Position numbers and translations under genes: made by a program. Below, piece by piece: positions 1-13,458 of a stretch of 64,000 nt of DNA; the first letter of the stretch is position 1, and each line of letters starts with the position of its first letter. The stretch covers positions 30,697,981 to 30,761,980 of the forward strand of contig NC_052511.1 of the NCBI RefSeq assembly GCF_014356525.2, written 5' to 3'. Under the pieces are notes generated by a model. It was not told the DNA's origin and did not search any database. It worked only from the letters and a program-made list of their open reading frames with translations. This DNA is from Nilaparvata lugens. Its lineage: Eukaryota > Arthropoda > Insecta > Hemiptera > Delphacidae.

Positions 1-2229
1 TAATACGTATAATGTAGCCTATTCAGTTTGGAGGGATCAGTGATGATTCACAATGTAAATGATGAAGGGCTCACACAGCACTGGACTGATCAGCTTCATC
101 GTTATAGTAACGATAGTTTCAGACATTAATCTCACGCGGCTACAACAGATAGCTTATATGCAAATTGTTATAGGAACAGATTTGATTGCAGATAACTAAT
201 AGTCGACCCGTGTTGTATCTCTGGTTTTGATATTATGGCGGGGACATCATACTGTTATTATGGGACAAGGGATGATAGTTCAATAGTCAAACTGCCAGCA
301 TCATTCGAATGCGGAGCATTGATGTTATTAGTGGGGGATGATGACATTTTGAAATGAACTCACTGTAGCTCAGGTTCCATGTCGTCTGTGCTCAATATTG
401 CAGTACAAGTGGTAGCACTATATGGCAGTGACTGCGGACAAGAAGATATCATACATCGCACACAGTCTAAAAACCGTTATGTTAAGACACATGTTGAAAC
501 TTGATCGCATTAAAGGTTAATTATAATAGTTTTGTACGAATGCCTGTTGTTTCTACCTCAATAGTTGTATATGAATGTGAATAAATGAATATCTATATGA
601 TAAGAAGCAGTAGGGTTGTGTTTGTTCGTTTGTTCGTTTGTTCGCATCGAAACATGTCAACTTGTGGATTGCATACCGGAAAAACGGGAATGATTTGGAT
701 CTCCAAATTTTTAACATAAATTCTAAAAATATCAATCTCGTGCACCTGGAAGCCCAAATTTCAATTTTCCTTCTAGATTTTTCAGAATTAATGTTCAAAC
801 TTGATGGTACATACGATTTCATAGAAAATTAAAATTAAAAGAGGAACATCTGTAACATCTGTTTCTATTATTGCTTTCTACCTGATACCACTTAACCTCA
901 ATAATATTGTTTTGATAATTGATAAATATTTTTAATAATAATGATAATATTTTCATTTTGAATATAATAATAGTATTGTTTTGATAACTAATAAATATTT
1001 TAATTCTCACAAACTCTGTATAATAATATGGTGGATGTGAAACAGCAGCATCAAATGTATCTCAAAAACATCTGTTTAGAAAATACCGATAACGTTTTAT
1101 CGCAATAAAATGCTATACTTCAATTGAGATTAACGCTAACTGATGCATTTTGGTTGCACAAAAAAGAAATTTCAAGTGATAACGCTGAATTGACGTAAGA
1201 AAATTTTAACAGCCATTCACGGGGAATCCCGTGAATCCAACTAACGCCGATTAGGTACCTACTGATAGCTGTCTTCCAAAATTAGTTTTTGGTGAAAAAA
1301 CTACAGAATTCAAAGTATGAGCTAAATATATGAATGAATTTCATCCGTTAATAAAATAGAAAAGAGTATTTAGCTGATATTAGCATTCAAAATTAGATTC
1401 TAATTTTTGAGGTTAGTTTTCGATCTTCTTCGTTTGCAGATAGCACGACACTGGCAACAGACAGAACATTTTTATGGCGCATGCGTAATGAATTGTCACC
1501 GCTTCAATAACATAACCTCACTTTTGTGCCATTTGTTTAGAAAAATAATCTTAATAACATCACTGTCGGATAAATTTTATAGTGTTGCCGGATTTTGAAA
1601 CCGTTAAAATCTTGGTTAGTTAACCGGAAAGCCTAATGGGAATTGAAAACTAACCGATCTTTGTGGAACAGAAATGAATCCGTAAAACTAGCGCTGATTT
1701 ATTAATCGGCGTTAATGTCCATATTTAACAGACGTACGTGCAACTGGCCCATAGTTTTGAAACTCCGTTTTCCTGATGCAATGTTTAAGCCTAGACGTGG
1801 CATGCATTATTAATTTTTCAGCTAGAACAGCTTTTTGAGACAAGTGCTAAATAAACGTCTACAGTTTCATCATGCTGTATCGGCAATATGAAAACGCATG
1901 CAGTTAATATGTCTTCGAATAAAGGTGTTGATATTTACATAAAGAAATTATTCTTTTCCATTTTTATTTTATTTAAATTTCAAAATTATTCGAGCCCTGA
2001 TAGAATGACTGACTCACTGTACAGTCAGTCTAAAATTTTAATTTTGGAATTTTGGCAAGCTGAGCAAAAAAATGAGATCATATATGCACCTTTTCGTTAT
2101 ATTTTCAAATGAAAAATGAGTTTTGTGGGTTGTCAAAACTCCCTCTGAAAGGGAAACTATTCAATTTATTCTATCTTTCAGTAAAATAACAATGATCATC
2201 CATCCCATCTATTATCTTTCATAGTATGA
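1..2229. other. AT-rich intergenic host DNA, nothing recognised
   Basis: Both strands were read. Open frames are short (under 90 codons), have no recognisable domain and lie in AT-rich sequence. No tRNA, rRNA or clear transposon end was seen. Confidence 0.5.
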
Positions 2230-2930
2230 TAAAGGGAAGAACTGGATTATACACGTATACAGGTGTAGAGTATAGGAAAATTATGTTTGACGCATCATCA
2301 CGTCTGAACTACTGGACTGATTAACTTGAAATTCTGCATATAGATTCTTGATTAACCGAGGATGGTTATAATCCTATTTCAAATTCTTTAATATTTGATT
2401 ACATCAAGTTTTCAGTTTGTCAAGTTTTCAATTATTTGTCATACTTTCAGTTGTTGTAAGGAAGCTGCAGAACATTTCTCTTAGAAGGGAAATTAGAAGA
2501 TAGGAATGATTGGGGATCCTTTTCGAATGATAAAAACAGGTTTTCCGTCGCACCCAAATTTTTCCGCCATCCAACTTCTTTTTTTAATTGAAATGTGGTC
2601 ATATGATACATGATTCCGATACAGGATTCCCAGAGAAAAGGTATGGTGAAACATCGATATCCCAAACCTTTCAAAATGTATTCTCATTTATTTTCTTTAT
2701 ATAGAGGAAAGAACTGGCTTAAACACGTATACACGTGTAGAGGATAGGAAAATTATGTTTGAGGCATCATCACGTCTGAACTACTGAACTGATTCACTTG
2801 AAATGCTACTTATAAATTCTTAATCAACGGAGAATTCTTATAGGCATATTATCAATTCTTCTGGATTTCATTACGTCAAGTTTTAAAATAGACCCTTGCG
2901 AAGCACGGGTTACCTGCTAGTGAATAATAA
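2230..2930 (-). repeat. Two fragments of the interspersed repeat that ends 'gcgaagcacgggt'
   Basis: Two adjacent partial copies (about 2230-2480 and 2700-2925) share the phrases 'catcatcacgtctgaacta' and 'gaactactggactgatt'. The second ends in a form of the same 'cttgcgaagcacgggt' terminus found at 54920-54940 and, inverted, near 8478. They are fragments of the family whose full copies lie at 8478-11081 and 52321-54940. No coding sequence is visible. The orientation is given relative to the copy at 8478-11081. Confidence 0.6.
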
Positions 2931-5900
2931 AATGAGTTACTTTTAATCCATCAATATCCCAATTTAGTCGTTAATGAGGATAACAATTGAAATTCCATTC
3001 CAAATAATCTACTGGAATCCATTATCCAGTGATGCAGGAAGATATAAATTCTCATTCATATTTACCAGAAAAATCAAAATCATCAATCTTTTATAGAGCT
3101 CATATCATTCAGTTTGATGAATATTCCCTCTTCAGTATTAGAAAATCACATTTTTACTAGAGTAGATGATGTGAGATAGCATCGAACGTAATAATACGAA
3201 CTTAATCCTGTAGACAGTTATTGTTCTGGCCCATAGATTAAACTCGGATTAGGAATCACTGATGACCCGTTTCTGGATGGTCGGCGCGCGCACAGTTTAT
3301 TGTTTTTTCATGGTCGAAGATCATGTATGCTTGCATATTTTGCTGTGGCAAGGGGAAGGGTGGAGTGTTATACAAGCAATAGCTTGCCAGGGAACGGGTT
3401 AATTAAATGATCTCCAGAGAGCCAGCAAGCCCAGCCCGGCGAAGGCTTTCCCCTCGTAAAAGTTTTACAGCTGCGTAGCGTAGCTTTATGTGCATCGAGT
3501 TGTACGCATGCGCAGTTGGCAAATGAACGCACCAATGCACCTTTGGCTGATTATTTATTCGTGATGCACATGGAATGATAGCTTTTAGAATGTGCATGCG
3601 GAACTGGCTCATAGTGCTCGACTTGACAACCAACATGCTGTAATTCGGTGTTATCGATTTCCATAAAGTGCTTTATGTCCGTGATGTTATCAGTTGGAAA
3701 TGATGTAGGTGGAAGGGAACTGTTGAAAACCATTGTAAAGAAATTGCTTACGACTCGTTTTATGAAATTTTTCAATCATGATAGTGCATGCTTCCATAGA
3801 GGAGATCCAATCCGGAGATATAGAGAAAATGGATTTAAAAAAAATTATTATTAAGGACTATCTCTGTGGATAGGGAAAATCGGTGGATGAATCTGGCAAT
3901 AATAGTAAGAACTGCTAATCTGTCACAGTTTTGTGAAATATATCTTGGCGAGAGATTCCACGAGTCATCAAAAAATGATCGTTAAGGATCCAATCTTTGC
4001 CTATGATCACCTAGAGAAAATTAACAATATATTTTTGATACATTCCATCAATATTCTCAATCAAGAGAAAATATGAAAATATTTAGATGTTTTGAATAAG
4101 GTTCGATAAGAACCCAAATCAATTGGGAATATCATACTTCATAATCATAACAAAAACTCATACATATTGGATATATTTTCAGATGGCGTTTGTCCCCTAA
4201 TTAAATCATCATTTCAAAGTATGCGTACCGACATCCATTCTTCCACCTCCGATTTCCACCATTGTTATAATTGATCACACATTATTCATTATTTTCTTCG
4301 TATCAAGTTGCTTTATCAAAACAGTAACATGGTGGACGTGTAGAATATTACAAGACCGTTGGATGCGAACCATAGGTTTCCAGCGTATAACCTTCCCCTT
4401 ATAACCTGGCGCTGTATAACCTGTAAACGCTGCCCCATTGTCTGTATGCTGTAGTTGCATTGTCGGTACACGCGATCATAGGCTGTAGGACGAGGAGTCA
4501 TTATATTTCCCAAGAAGCACCATATCAGACAAGCCATGAGTCCGAACAACACAGCTTTAAAATTTACAGCCATCGTGATCCGGACCTTCTACAGTGAGAT
4601 TCACTTCCTACTGTCAGCGTTGTGTGAGTGGGAAGTATTGATATTGTTCACAGGGAATGCTGTTCACTAGTATGTTCACTACAGCCATAACCGTAAAAGA
4701 CGCGCGCTCGCCAAATAGGTATAGCTATAAGTTAGGTTCAGGTATATAGATAGGTATAGTGAGCAATAAACGCCATGTCACGACATGATGCATCCACCCT
4801 GAGCCACTCTGTGTTCCGACATGATGTTTGACCAGATACTCGCGTGGAAACTAGATTATGTTGATAATATCCTTGCCTTCCACTACCAGCTGAAGATCTT
4901 TCATATAATTATGAGGATTGAGAAAGTCATAGACTGGGAAAAAATCAAAATTGTAGCTTCTAGTTGATCAATATGCTGCTCCTCTCCCAATCGATGGATT
5001 GGTTTGTGCTTGTGTAGCACGAAATTCTAATGATTGTAAAAATCAAAATCTTTGAATCTTTGAGTAGCTACGTGTCTGTGGTATACCAACATCTCGAACC
5101 ATTTCATTAGAGAAATTCATATTGCAATGAAATTTGCAACAGAACTTTAGGGTTCTGTTAACAGAGAATAAATTTATGAATAATATCACGAAAAATACAG
5201 TATCTGAGAATCTAAAAGTGGAGTAAGAAAAGGCAGAGTTCATGATTGAAATACTTGTTTATACTACTTGATCGCTGATCAAGTTAATACTTGTTTCGCT
5301 GATCTGAAACTGATACATGACTTTCTTTGGGAGAGAAGAAAGTAATCTCTCATTTCAATTCTCTCATTGAGTGAATTCAAATCAAAATTTTATAACTATG
5401 ACTCAATTTCCATTATCTTGGATGTTGAGGAGAATTGTATAGAATTTGGACCTCTGATGAAATGAAGATGATTTTCGAAAATGTACATTGTCCAATACCA
5501 GACTTAAAATGTGTGTAGAAGATAAATACTAAATAGATGGGTTAGAAAGAACTGTATCGACTGGATGTTTCTATAGTGTTGAGTAATCGGAGAAGCTCCT
5601 GACAGCTCTGTGATTGACAATATTGTCGTCATTCAAATCACACATTGAACGGATTTCTAAATGATAAATCGGAAACCCTTGGAAAGACCGCTTTCTTGAT
5701 TACAAGGGATGAGTGAGTAAGAAAAGAGTGAGATCAGCGACCCTAGTGGTGTGACAGCGAACTAGAGTTGTAAAAGCAGACATTCGGTTAACTGTAACTG
5801 TTATAGTTATTTACATCGTGAGGACAGTAAAACGCCATCATAAAATCGACCGTAAAAGTTGGCAAAGTGCAATATATGCGGTCTTTCTTACTGCAATTGT

Positions 5901-6339
5901 ATCGTTCGCATCTCGCAACCGAAAACTTGGGGCTTTACTGCTCACTATTCTCACTTTTTTGCTCTTTTCATGCCATATCTTTGAGAAATTATTATTGTAC
6001 GCTCGCTCTGTGACTAACGGTGCTTTCTTGCTTTGCATTGAATTGAATTTTCTGTATTTTGGAATCATAAAATTTCGAAATTCTTGAATGGTTTGCTCCA
6101 AATCCAACAGAGTCTGTGAACTCTGCGTTCATTGTCGTCGCCTTTGGGTTATTCGGAAAAAATGTGCAAAGTTTGCAAGACATTATCTTGTCTTCAAAAA
6201 TGTTCGTTTATAAGAAGTTTGAATTCAAGGAAAATCCAGTTCATCTAGGATTAATCTTCAAAATTTTTTTGATTATGCCTTGAAGTGTATCAGACTAGTA
6301 TAATCGATAATATAATAGTTCCCAAAATAGACATGTACT
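2931..6339. other. Intergenic host DNA with one candidate exon
   Basis: Apart from the possible signal-peptide exon at 4316-4573 (listed separately), no gene is supported here. Open frames of 89 codons occur on both strands at 5818-6107, antisense to each other and without a recognised domain. A moderately GC-richer patch at 3270-3560 contains no open frame of note. Confidence 0.4.
4316..4573 (-). CDS. Candidate first exon of a small secreted protein (hypothetical)
   Basis: An ATG at 4573 in good context (cacgATGG) opens an 85-codon frame. It begins with a short polar stretch and then a hydrophobic run of about 15 residues (AVLFGLMACLIWCFLG), which looks like a signal peptide or signal anchor. 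The downstream part holds a few arginines and one cysteine, with no recognised domain. Several CAG/GT or AAG/GT sites at about 4385-4420 could serve as splice donors, so the real exon may end there and the 3' part of the frame may not be coding. The sequence upstream on this strand (4574-4740) could be a 5' UTR. The case rests only on start context and hydrophobicity, and a chance frame remains possible. Confidence 0.25.
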   Translation of the reverse strand: MAVNFKAVLFGLMACLIWCFLGNIMTPRPTAYDRVYRQCNYSIQTMGQRLQVIQRQVIRGRLYAGNLWFASNGLVIFYTSTMLLF

Positions 6340-6343
6340 CACC

Positions 6344-7455
6344 ATGAACCTGAAGAAAACTAAATTCATGACTTTTTCTCCTACTGAAATAGGTCAACCA
6401 GTACAAACCTTGTCTTTACAAATGCATTCTCACGCTTTGTTAAATCATGTGGATTGTGATTGCCCTTGTATTGAAAAGGTGAAATCCTTAAAATATTCGG
6501 GTATAATGATGGATGATCATATAAAATGGGATACTCATATTGAATATCTATTTATTTATCTATTTATCTTAAATATCTATTTTTTAAGTTTTATAAACTA
6601 AATCAAATAGCTGATATGGTAATAATGAAAAAGATTTATTATGCTTATGCGCAATCACTTTTCCAAATATGGAATTGAGATATGGGGGGCTGCTTATGAT
6701 ATCCATATGAACAAATTATTCACATTACAGAAACACCTTATCAGAGCTGCATTAGGCATTAGCTACACAGGCCAAGATTGTACCCTAGTAGACTTCTTTT
6801 TCAAGGATTCCAGGTGCTTATAGTGAGGCAAACATATGTTAAAAGAATCATATTATTCACATATAAGAATAGTGATACATTCAACTTAAGGAATAATCCA
6901 TATAATTTGCGTCCCTCCAATCCATTACAATTTGATATTGACTTTACCAGCTTAAGTGTATGTAGACGTCAGTTTGAATATCAGTGTTACTTGTTTATAA
7001 ATAAAGTCCCAACTGATTTCATTATTAATAGAATTACAAAATCCATAATGAACCTCATACTAGATTGGATTAGGATAAATGTTTATTTTGAATTATCTAT
7101 ATCAATTATGTAGTGTTTAATTCTTATGTTATAAATTTTAAAAGATATTATTGACATGGCTTCCTTGAATTGGTCTTTTTGAGTTTGTCACTTGCTTGTG
7201 ATTTTGTTACTTTGTCTTATCGTTTGTAAATATTGATATGTGACCTGGCTTCCATAATTTTAGTTATTTTAGTGGTTTGGATAAGCTCTCTTTCTTTCTA
7301 TTGACATGTTTTCTGTACCTAGTTGTTCGAACTCACTGCCGGCGCACAAGTTTTCTTTGCCGGTAGTGCCACTTTGTAAGTTAGAATATTATTTTATCAA
7401 TCTGTATTATTTTATGGCAAATAAATGAATATGAATTTGAATTTGAATTTGAAAT
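6344..7455 (+). pseudogene. 3' end of a non-LTR retrotransposon (reverse transcriptase C-terminal part)
   Basis: Broken frames at 6344-6601, 6641-6823 and 6778-7113 encode the part of a LINE ORF2 after the catalytic YxDD box. Visible signatures are 'NLKKTKFMTFS', 'SLKYSGIMMDDHIKWDTHI', 'YGIEIWGAAY' and 'LQKHLIRAALG', which are the typical thumb and C-terminal phrases of Jockey/CR1-type elements. Frameshifts and a stop separate the pieces. The 3' untranslated part ends at about 7430-7455 in several copies of an AATTTG-type short repeat instead of poly(A), as many LINEs do. The upstream part of the element is absent, so this is a 5'-truncated, dead insertion. Confidence 0.8.
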
Positions 7456-8107
7456 GATTTCTCATCAAACATAATTGTTCAAATTATACAATAGTTGATT
7501 ATACTGTAGTATCTTAAGCTCTATCATAATAATAGCAAAACTCCAAGATAAGTGATTGATTTCTTAGCTCCTAATACACAACGTTAGAAGAGAGATCTGT
7601 CTACTAACTTTGCCTAATACATGCATGCTATGATTTTCCCAACAAATCGAATAGAACTATCCACTTTTTCTCTCTACTATCTACTATCTTATGATTCTCT
7701 ATTCCAATTAACTACCAACCATGAGCTGGAGGGCGGTAACTCTTCGAATAAGTTACCTACTTGACAATGAGAATCGGGGACATGCCGATCTTTTGTCTCG
7801 TAATCAACAATGGGCGGGTTCCCGGGATACGTAGCGGTGGAGACACATGACACGCCACACAAGGCTGTGCGTGCAATAATTCGTCGCGTACGTCAGGTCT
7901 CTGCTCTTAGAACGTAGTCGTAGTTCTTTCTTGTACCGTGTGAACGCACGCATTCCTCGGTGCCTCCTCAATCTTCTGGCGATTAATCATTGCCATTTTG
8001 TGTTTTAAAACTTGGATTTCATCTTTTGTTCCGTTTCACCAGTCTTATTTCCTGGTACAAGCAAGAGTTTGATTTGAGAGAAATTTCTGTAAACAATAAT
8101 AATATAT

Positions 8108-8477
8108 TACTTTCCTTGCCCTATTACCATAGGTGAGGAAAGTAATGCTTTCCGAAAAAAAAGATACCCCAATTTTTAAATTTCTATACGTTTCAAGGTC
8201 CCCTGAGTCCAAAAAAGTTGTTTTTTGGTATTGGTCTGTATGTGTGTGTGTATGAGTGTATGTGTTTATGTGTACACGATAATCTCATCTCCAAATTAAC
8301 GGAATGACTTGAAATTTGGAACTTGAGGTCCTTACAATATAAGGATCCAACACGAACAATTTCGATCAAATGCAATTCAAGATGGCGGCTAAAATGACGA
8401 AAATGATGTCAAAATCAGGGGTTTTGCGATTTTCTCGAAATTGGCTCCAACGATTTTGATCAAATTTATACCTTAAA
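8108..8477 (+). repeat. Left part of an interspersed repeat interrupted by another element
   Basis: It begins around 'ttactttccttgccctatta' and contains a short GT-rich microsatellite (about 8235-8270) followed by 'caagatggcggctaaaatg'. The same sequence, uninterrupted and inverted, is at 48932-49745. Here it stops at about 8477 and resumes at about 11082, because a 2.6 kb element is inserted in it. No coding sequence is visible. Confidence 0.65.
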
Positions 8478-11081
8478 CTAGCGGGAACCCGTGCTTTGCA
8501 AGGATCTATTTTCAAACTTGATAATCTGAAAACTTGACGTTGGTTTTGAAGACTTGATGAAGTTTTGAAGAATTGAAAATGGGCCTATAACCATCCTTGG
8601 TTAATTAAGAATCTAGCCTATATGCAAAATTTCAAGTAAATAAGTCCAGTAGTTCAGACGTGATGATGCATCAAACATAATTTTCCTAACCCGTACGTGT
8701 ATAAGCCAACTCTTTATTTTATTATAGATATGATTAACGACTGCAAGAGATAGGAGTGTGGAACAGAATAGTTGTGAAACTATGATAGCGCCAGAAGTGC
8801 CTCAAACACAACAGTAAGTACTACATGAACTTTTTAAAATTGATTTGAAAAAAAATGTTAAAACAACAGAGCTGAAAGTTGTCAACCTCATCATTCTACC
8901 TCCATTTGGAGAGGTTTTTTTTGAGCCGAATGAAATCTCCTATATATATAAATGAATGTCTGTTTGTGTGTTTGTTCCCTATGACTTGGAAAATACTTGA
9001 TATAACGGCATGAGACTTTGGGAATATGTTGTGTGAATATTGGGGATGGTTTCTGACCAGAAATTTCAATAGGGTGGCTAATAATGATTATTTATTAATC
9101 CATTTTACAGACCTATGTTTTCGAAATTGTCGGCCTAGCGGCTACCGAATAACGGAAAGATGATCATGATTCAAGATCATATTGAGATAATATGATTCAG
9201 CATCTAAAGTTACCAACTGTAATAAACACGTCACCCTATGATAAATTGTGTAGGCTACTGGTATTACAACGGTAGTTTGGAGTTGAAGTGTAGTTGATTG
9301 GTAGGCTACCAGCTGTAGATAATGGTGTAGATAAAGTTCTATACAAATAATTATCACTCCCCTATCATTGAGTAACCAGAAAATGTTGGAGAAAAATTAT
9401 TCACCTCATGGATGAGAATTGTTCATATTGCATTCATTAATGGCAGAATAATTTTTTTTTTTTTTAAATAATTTAGCTTAGCTTGTCCTTAAATGGAAGA
9501 TGGAAAGAATATGTAATTCCTGGTGATTCATCGTACATCGCATATTTCCTGGACCATCTATTGACAATCAACAACTATGAAAACATTGAATTTATCTTTG
9601 AAACACTGATTTTTCCTATCTATTTTCTTTTTCATTCAACACTTTACTGTTAGATATTACTACCAATTGATTGAGAAGAATATGTTTCGGGAATAATGGA
9701 TGCTGCATGACTAAGCACATAGAAAGTTCGTATTCAGATGTAAATGAAAATATTGATTGTCAGATAAATTTAAAGATTCACCAAATAAAGTAAAGTGTGA
9801 CATGAGATACATTGACTTTTTGGCAGTACGAAGTTCGCCAGGTAAGCTAGTTGTAAATAGAGCTTTATTAATTATAGTCAACGCTGCAAAAAGACAGGCT
9901 CAATCACCAGGAATACTATAAATTCTATGAAGGACCAGTAAGCCATTAATTTTGAGTAGTTCAATCACTTCCATTATGGACACTACATTATGGACAATCA
10001 AAACGTATGAAATTTATTAGCTACAAAAAAAAACCTTGATTGAAGTGAACCCGACTACTACAATATGAATAATCATTTAGATCAAATATAAGAAATTACT
10101 CACATCTCTCATAAACTCGTAGTTTTTGTTTACAAAATATTAACACAAAAATATACGTTATATTGAATGAACTCAATAGTAGTACTAAAGTTTGTCTTTT
10201 TCTGGCCGTGCTACAATTAAATGTAGGTTTATGTTTGACATCTCGTTTTTGTAATCTTATTGTCTATTAAGAAATCTCTCAATATGTGATTTTTGTTTGC
10301 AATAAAATTTGAATTTGAAAAAAGAATTCTCAACAAACTCCCAACCAAACAACATCTCTCTCTATGCTCTGTTCTAATTAGAATGTATGAGACTCCATAT
10401 ACAGCTGATAGAAGGCGCAAACCTAACTGGGAAAGCATACAACAATGGAACAAACACGTGTCAAGCTCGCGCTTTCTATCCACAGAATAATAAATTCGAT
10501 CACCTGATTGATAAAATTATTTTAAGCTTTCCAATGATTACAACATATGTAAGAATATCATGTGTCAATATTATCTCAGTTCCATATGGCATTCACCTTA
10601 CCATGTTCATAACCTTACTAAATAGGATACTTTTTCATCCTTTGAAACCCTTAGATGCGAAATATCTAAAAATCCGTTCTTAGTGCTCGTCTAGCATGTT
10701 TGAAGAATATTTGTGCAGAGTTTTAAGTCTGTAGGCCAATTAGTTTGAGCTGTAGTGTGATTTTACATGAAAATTTAAAAAAAATGCCCTCTCCTGGACC
10801 CCTTTCTGCTCCTGGTCAGAATTTTACTGCATAGATCTAATTTTTTGCCGTAGCTGAACAAGAAAGTTACTCATGAATTTGCTGTGCAATGAGCGGTTAA
10901 AAAGTACAAAATTATAGGGGGGCCCCAGCTCCCTCAGGGGGGCAAATTTCTGAAAATCCTTTCTTAGTGGATGTTTTGAGGCTATCATAAACAATTGTGC
11001 AAAATTTCAAGTTTGTAGGCTCAGTAGTTTGGGCTGTGGTGTGATTTCAGTCTGTCGGGGCTTAGCCTTTTATAGATATAA
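8478..11081 (+). mobile_element. 2.6 kb interspersed element, copy A (nested insertion)
   Basis: The element starts at 'gcgggaacccgtgctttgc' and ends with 'cttagccttttatagatata'. A second full-length copy in opposite orientation lies at 52321-54940, and matching blocks run through the whole length, for example 8990-9060 with 54370-54440 and 10890-11060 with 52330-52510. No transposase or Rep/helicase frame is visible, so it is non-autonomous. The superfamily is not clear; the inverted termini expected of a cut-and-paste element were not seen, so a Helitron-like origin is possible. It sits inside the repeat that starts at 8108. Confidence 0.65.
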
Positions 11082-11501
11082 ATAGTCATTGATAAGCTCT
11101 ATCTATTGTCACAAGTGCCATAACTGTAAAAATTTCGGGAGCTCCGCCCCATCTATGCAGAGTTTAATTCAAGATTCTCAATAAATAGGCTTCAGATACA
11201 ATTTAAAAAAAATTTCAAGTGGAAAAGATTGAGCATGAAAATCTCTACAATTAATGTGAAGTAACAGTTTCACCTAGGATTGAAAATAAGCTCGAAATTC
11301 GAGAAAATGTGATTTTTCAATTGCAAACTGTTGGCAATTATTGTTGATTCTATCAAACCATTTACTATTAAGAGAAAGCAGACCTTGTGGGTCTCCAGCG
11401 TTATTGTCCTGTCACCAGCTGGCTCAGATCTTTGAATAGTAGACTTGAGATGCGCGTGAACACTAGCGTCAGGTGATCAATTTTGTGTGAGTGCGCCACA
11501 C
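11082..11501 (+). repeat. Right part of the repeat interrupted by copy A
   Basis: It continues the sequence begun at 8108-8477 with 'gataagctctatctattgtc'. It matches, inverted, the block 48932-49370, including 'ccagctggctcagatcttt' and 'gagatgcgcgtgaaca'. The homologous copy on the right side of the window has no insertion at this point, which fixes the order of events: this repeat came first and the 2.6 kb element later. Confidence 0.65.
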
Positions 11502-13452
11502 CAGATTTTTTTGGATGATTCTAGTGTGGAGGGCTGTACGAACATTATAGATTTCAAAATGGATATCTAATTTAGTTTCATCTCTCAGATTATAAATTTG
11601 ATTCCCACTCCGATAATGCAGCCAGTTCAACCCTATATAATTAGAGACTTATGACCAACATGATTCACTTGAGAAAATGCAAAATGGAAGATAATCCAAG
11701 TCAATCAAATTGATTGATCCCAGCATAATTCATATTATCCATGGGAGTGTCTACTCCTTGATAATTGAAAAACTATAATTTTTGTGAGTGAGAAATGAAT
11801 TATGTGTCATGTAACTCTCCGTTACGCTTCCAATATACATTTTTGTATTCATTCATGTATTTTTTCCGATTCTTGTACTCGAAGTTATTCTTGTTTCGTA
11901 ATAATGAGTCTTATAAGGCATTCTATACTCTCTCACCTTGGATCAAGGTCGCTGGTAAAGGAATGATACGAATAATGATTTTGAAAGTATGGGAGATTAT
12001 TATAATGGATGAATGAACGATAACAGATCAATATTTTTCAATAATATGGAGAGGATTGAGAATCATGGAAAATACGTAAATACAAGCAGTGTTATCACCT
12101 TCACTATAACTTATTCCACGTATAATCCACGATTTTCGTATGCTGGCTGTGCATTTATACACAATATATTTAGTCAACGGATGGAAAAACTGCTAAAAAA
12201 GTATTTTTACTTTTTTGTAGCCCAACGCAACGATGGCTGCTGATAAGATGTTTGAAATAGCACAGGCGAAGGAAATAGCTTGAGAATTTATGGACTCTGA
12301 TGCAAGTTGAACTGGCCTGCCCAGTCTAACCCCACCTGACCTGAAACATCATATTCTCATGCGAAAATACTGCTGGTACTCTTGGATGGCGGAAATTCAC
12401 TACGTATATCACCCACCGCGTGCTACTCCCAAATACTTTTTCAACGTGAATGAACCGCTGTTTGATAGGGTTTTCAATACGTGGTCGGAATCCTCACATA
12501 CGGAATTCAGGTCTATCTGCATCATGACTGTGTAGTCCACAATGATGGAGATTATACTGTAGTTCTCCTCTCCCGCAAGAAACTCTACTGGTAACATGGC
12601 ACGTTTTCTCTGAAGAGAAATGTTTGACCACAAATAATTTATCCCGACACACTCTCTTCAACTCAGTTATATTAATTTCTTGGAACTATCTTATCCGTTC
12701 TTATGGAAAATGTTGAGTATTGTTTTATCCAGTAAAAACTTTGTATTACATAGCTGTTGAAGTGTAAATTTCTGTGGTGATGTCTCTATATTTCTGAAGG
12801 ATGCGGCACACAACTCAAATCATTACACAATTAATTTGAGGGTTGTGTTGTGCGACTTTTCAATTTCTCACTATCTCACTTCAAAGTGATCAAATTTTAT
12901 CAGCTACTCAGAGTATGATTAATTTGTCATCATTTTTGAAATATTCAGAATGTGTCTGCTCGTATTTTTCTTCCATTTAATTTTTAAAATTAATAGGGTT
13001 CTTCCATGAACTTTGAGAACTTTTAACTAGTGAATGAATACAATCATATTTTTGTTATTTATGTAGACACAATAATTTAACGATCATTTTTCACGAAAAA
13101 GACAATTGTTCTTGACAAAGTGAAAGGTGTACATGAAATTGAAAAGGTGAATCAACATATGTATTCTATTAAAATTGAGAACAACTACCCATTATGGTAA
13201 AATTAACATATTATCCACAGTATCACAATGAATTCATGAACTATTTATTCAATGCAGCTTGACAAGAATGTTATTCTACTCATCAAAATACTATGCAACA
13301 TGCATTGTACCATATTGATTGATTTCACATCCTCATAATTATACATTGAAGAGTTTTGTAAACAGTTGAGAAAAGGAAACAAATTCCAATACCGAGTACG
13401 AACCATAATCTTATCAAAGGCAGATAAACAACACTGTTATCTGACCTATAAA
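11502..13452. other. Intergenic host DNA with one weak exon candidate
   Basis: No gene is firmly supported. On the minus strand, about 12412-12612 holds an open frame (LPVEFLAGEENYS...) preceded by a possible acceptor (tcttcag). It has an even amino-acid composition, but no domain was recognised. The last bases, up to 13458, include the target-site copy of the Polinton insertion. Confidence 0.4.
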
Positions 13453-13458
13453 GGCTGC
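13453..13458 (+). repeat. Target-site duplication of the Polinton, left copy (GGCTGC)
   Basis: GGCTGC lies immediately before the first base of the left terminal inverted repeat. The identical 6-mer in the same orientation follows the last base of the right inverted repeat at 35798-35803. Six-base duplications are the known mark of Polinton/Maverick integrases. Confidence 0.93.

Noticed and set aside
5818..6183. Overlapping 89-codon frames on both strands
   Set aside because: No domain, no splice or promoter support; probably chance or an unrecognised repeat remnant.
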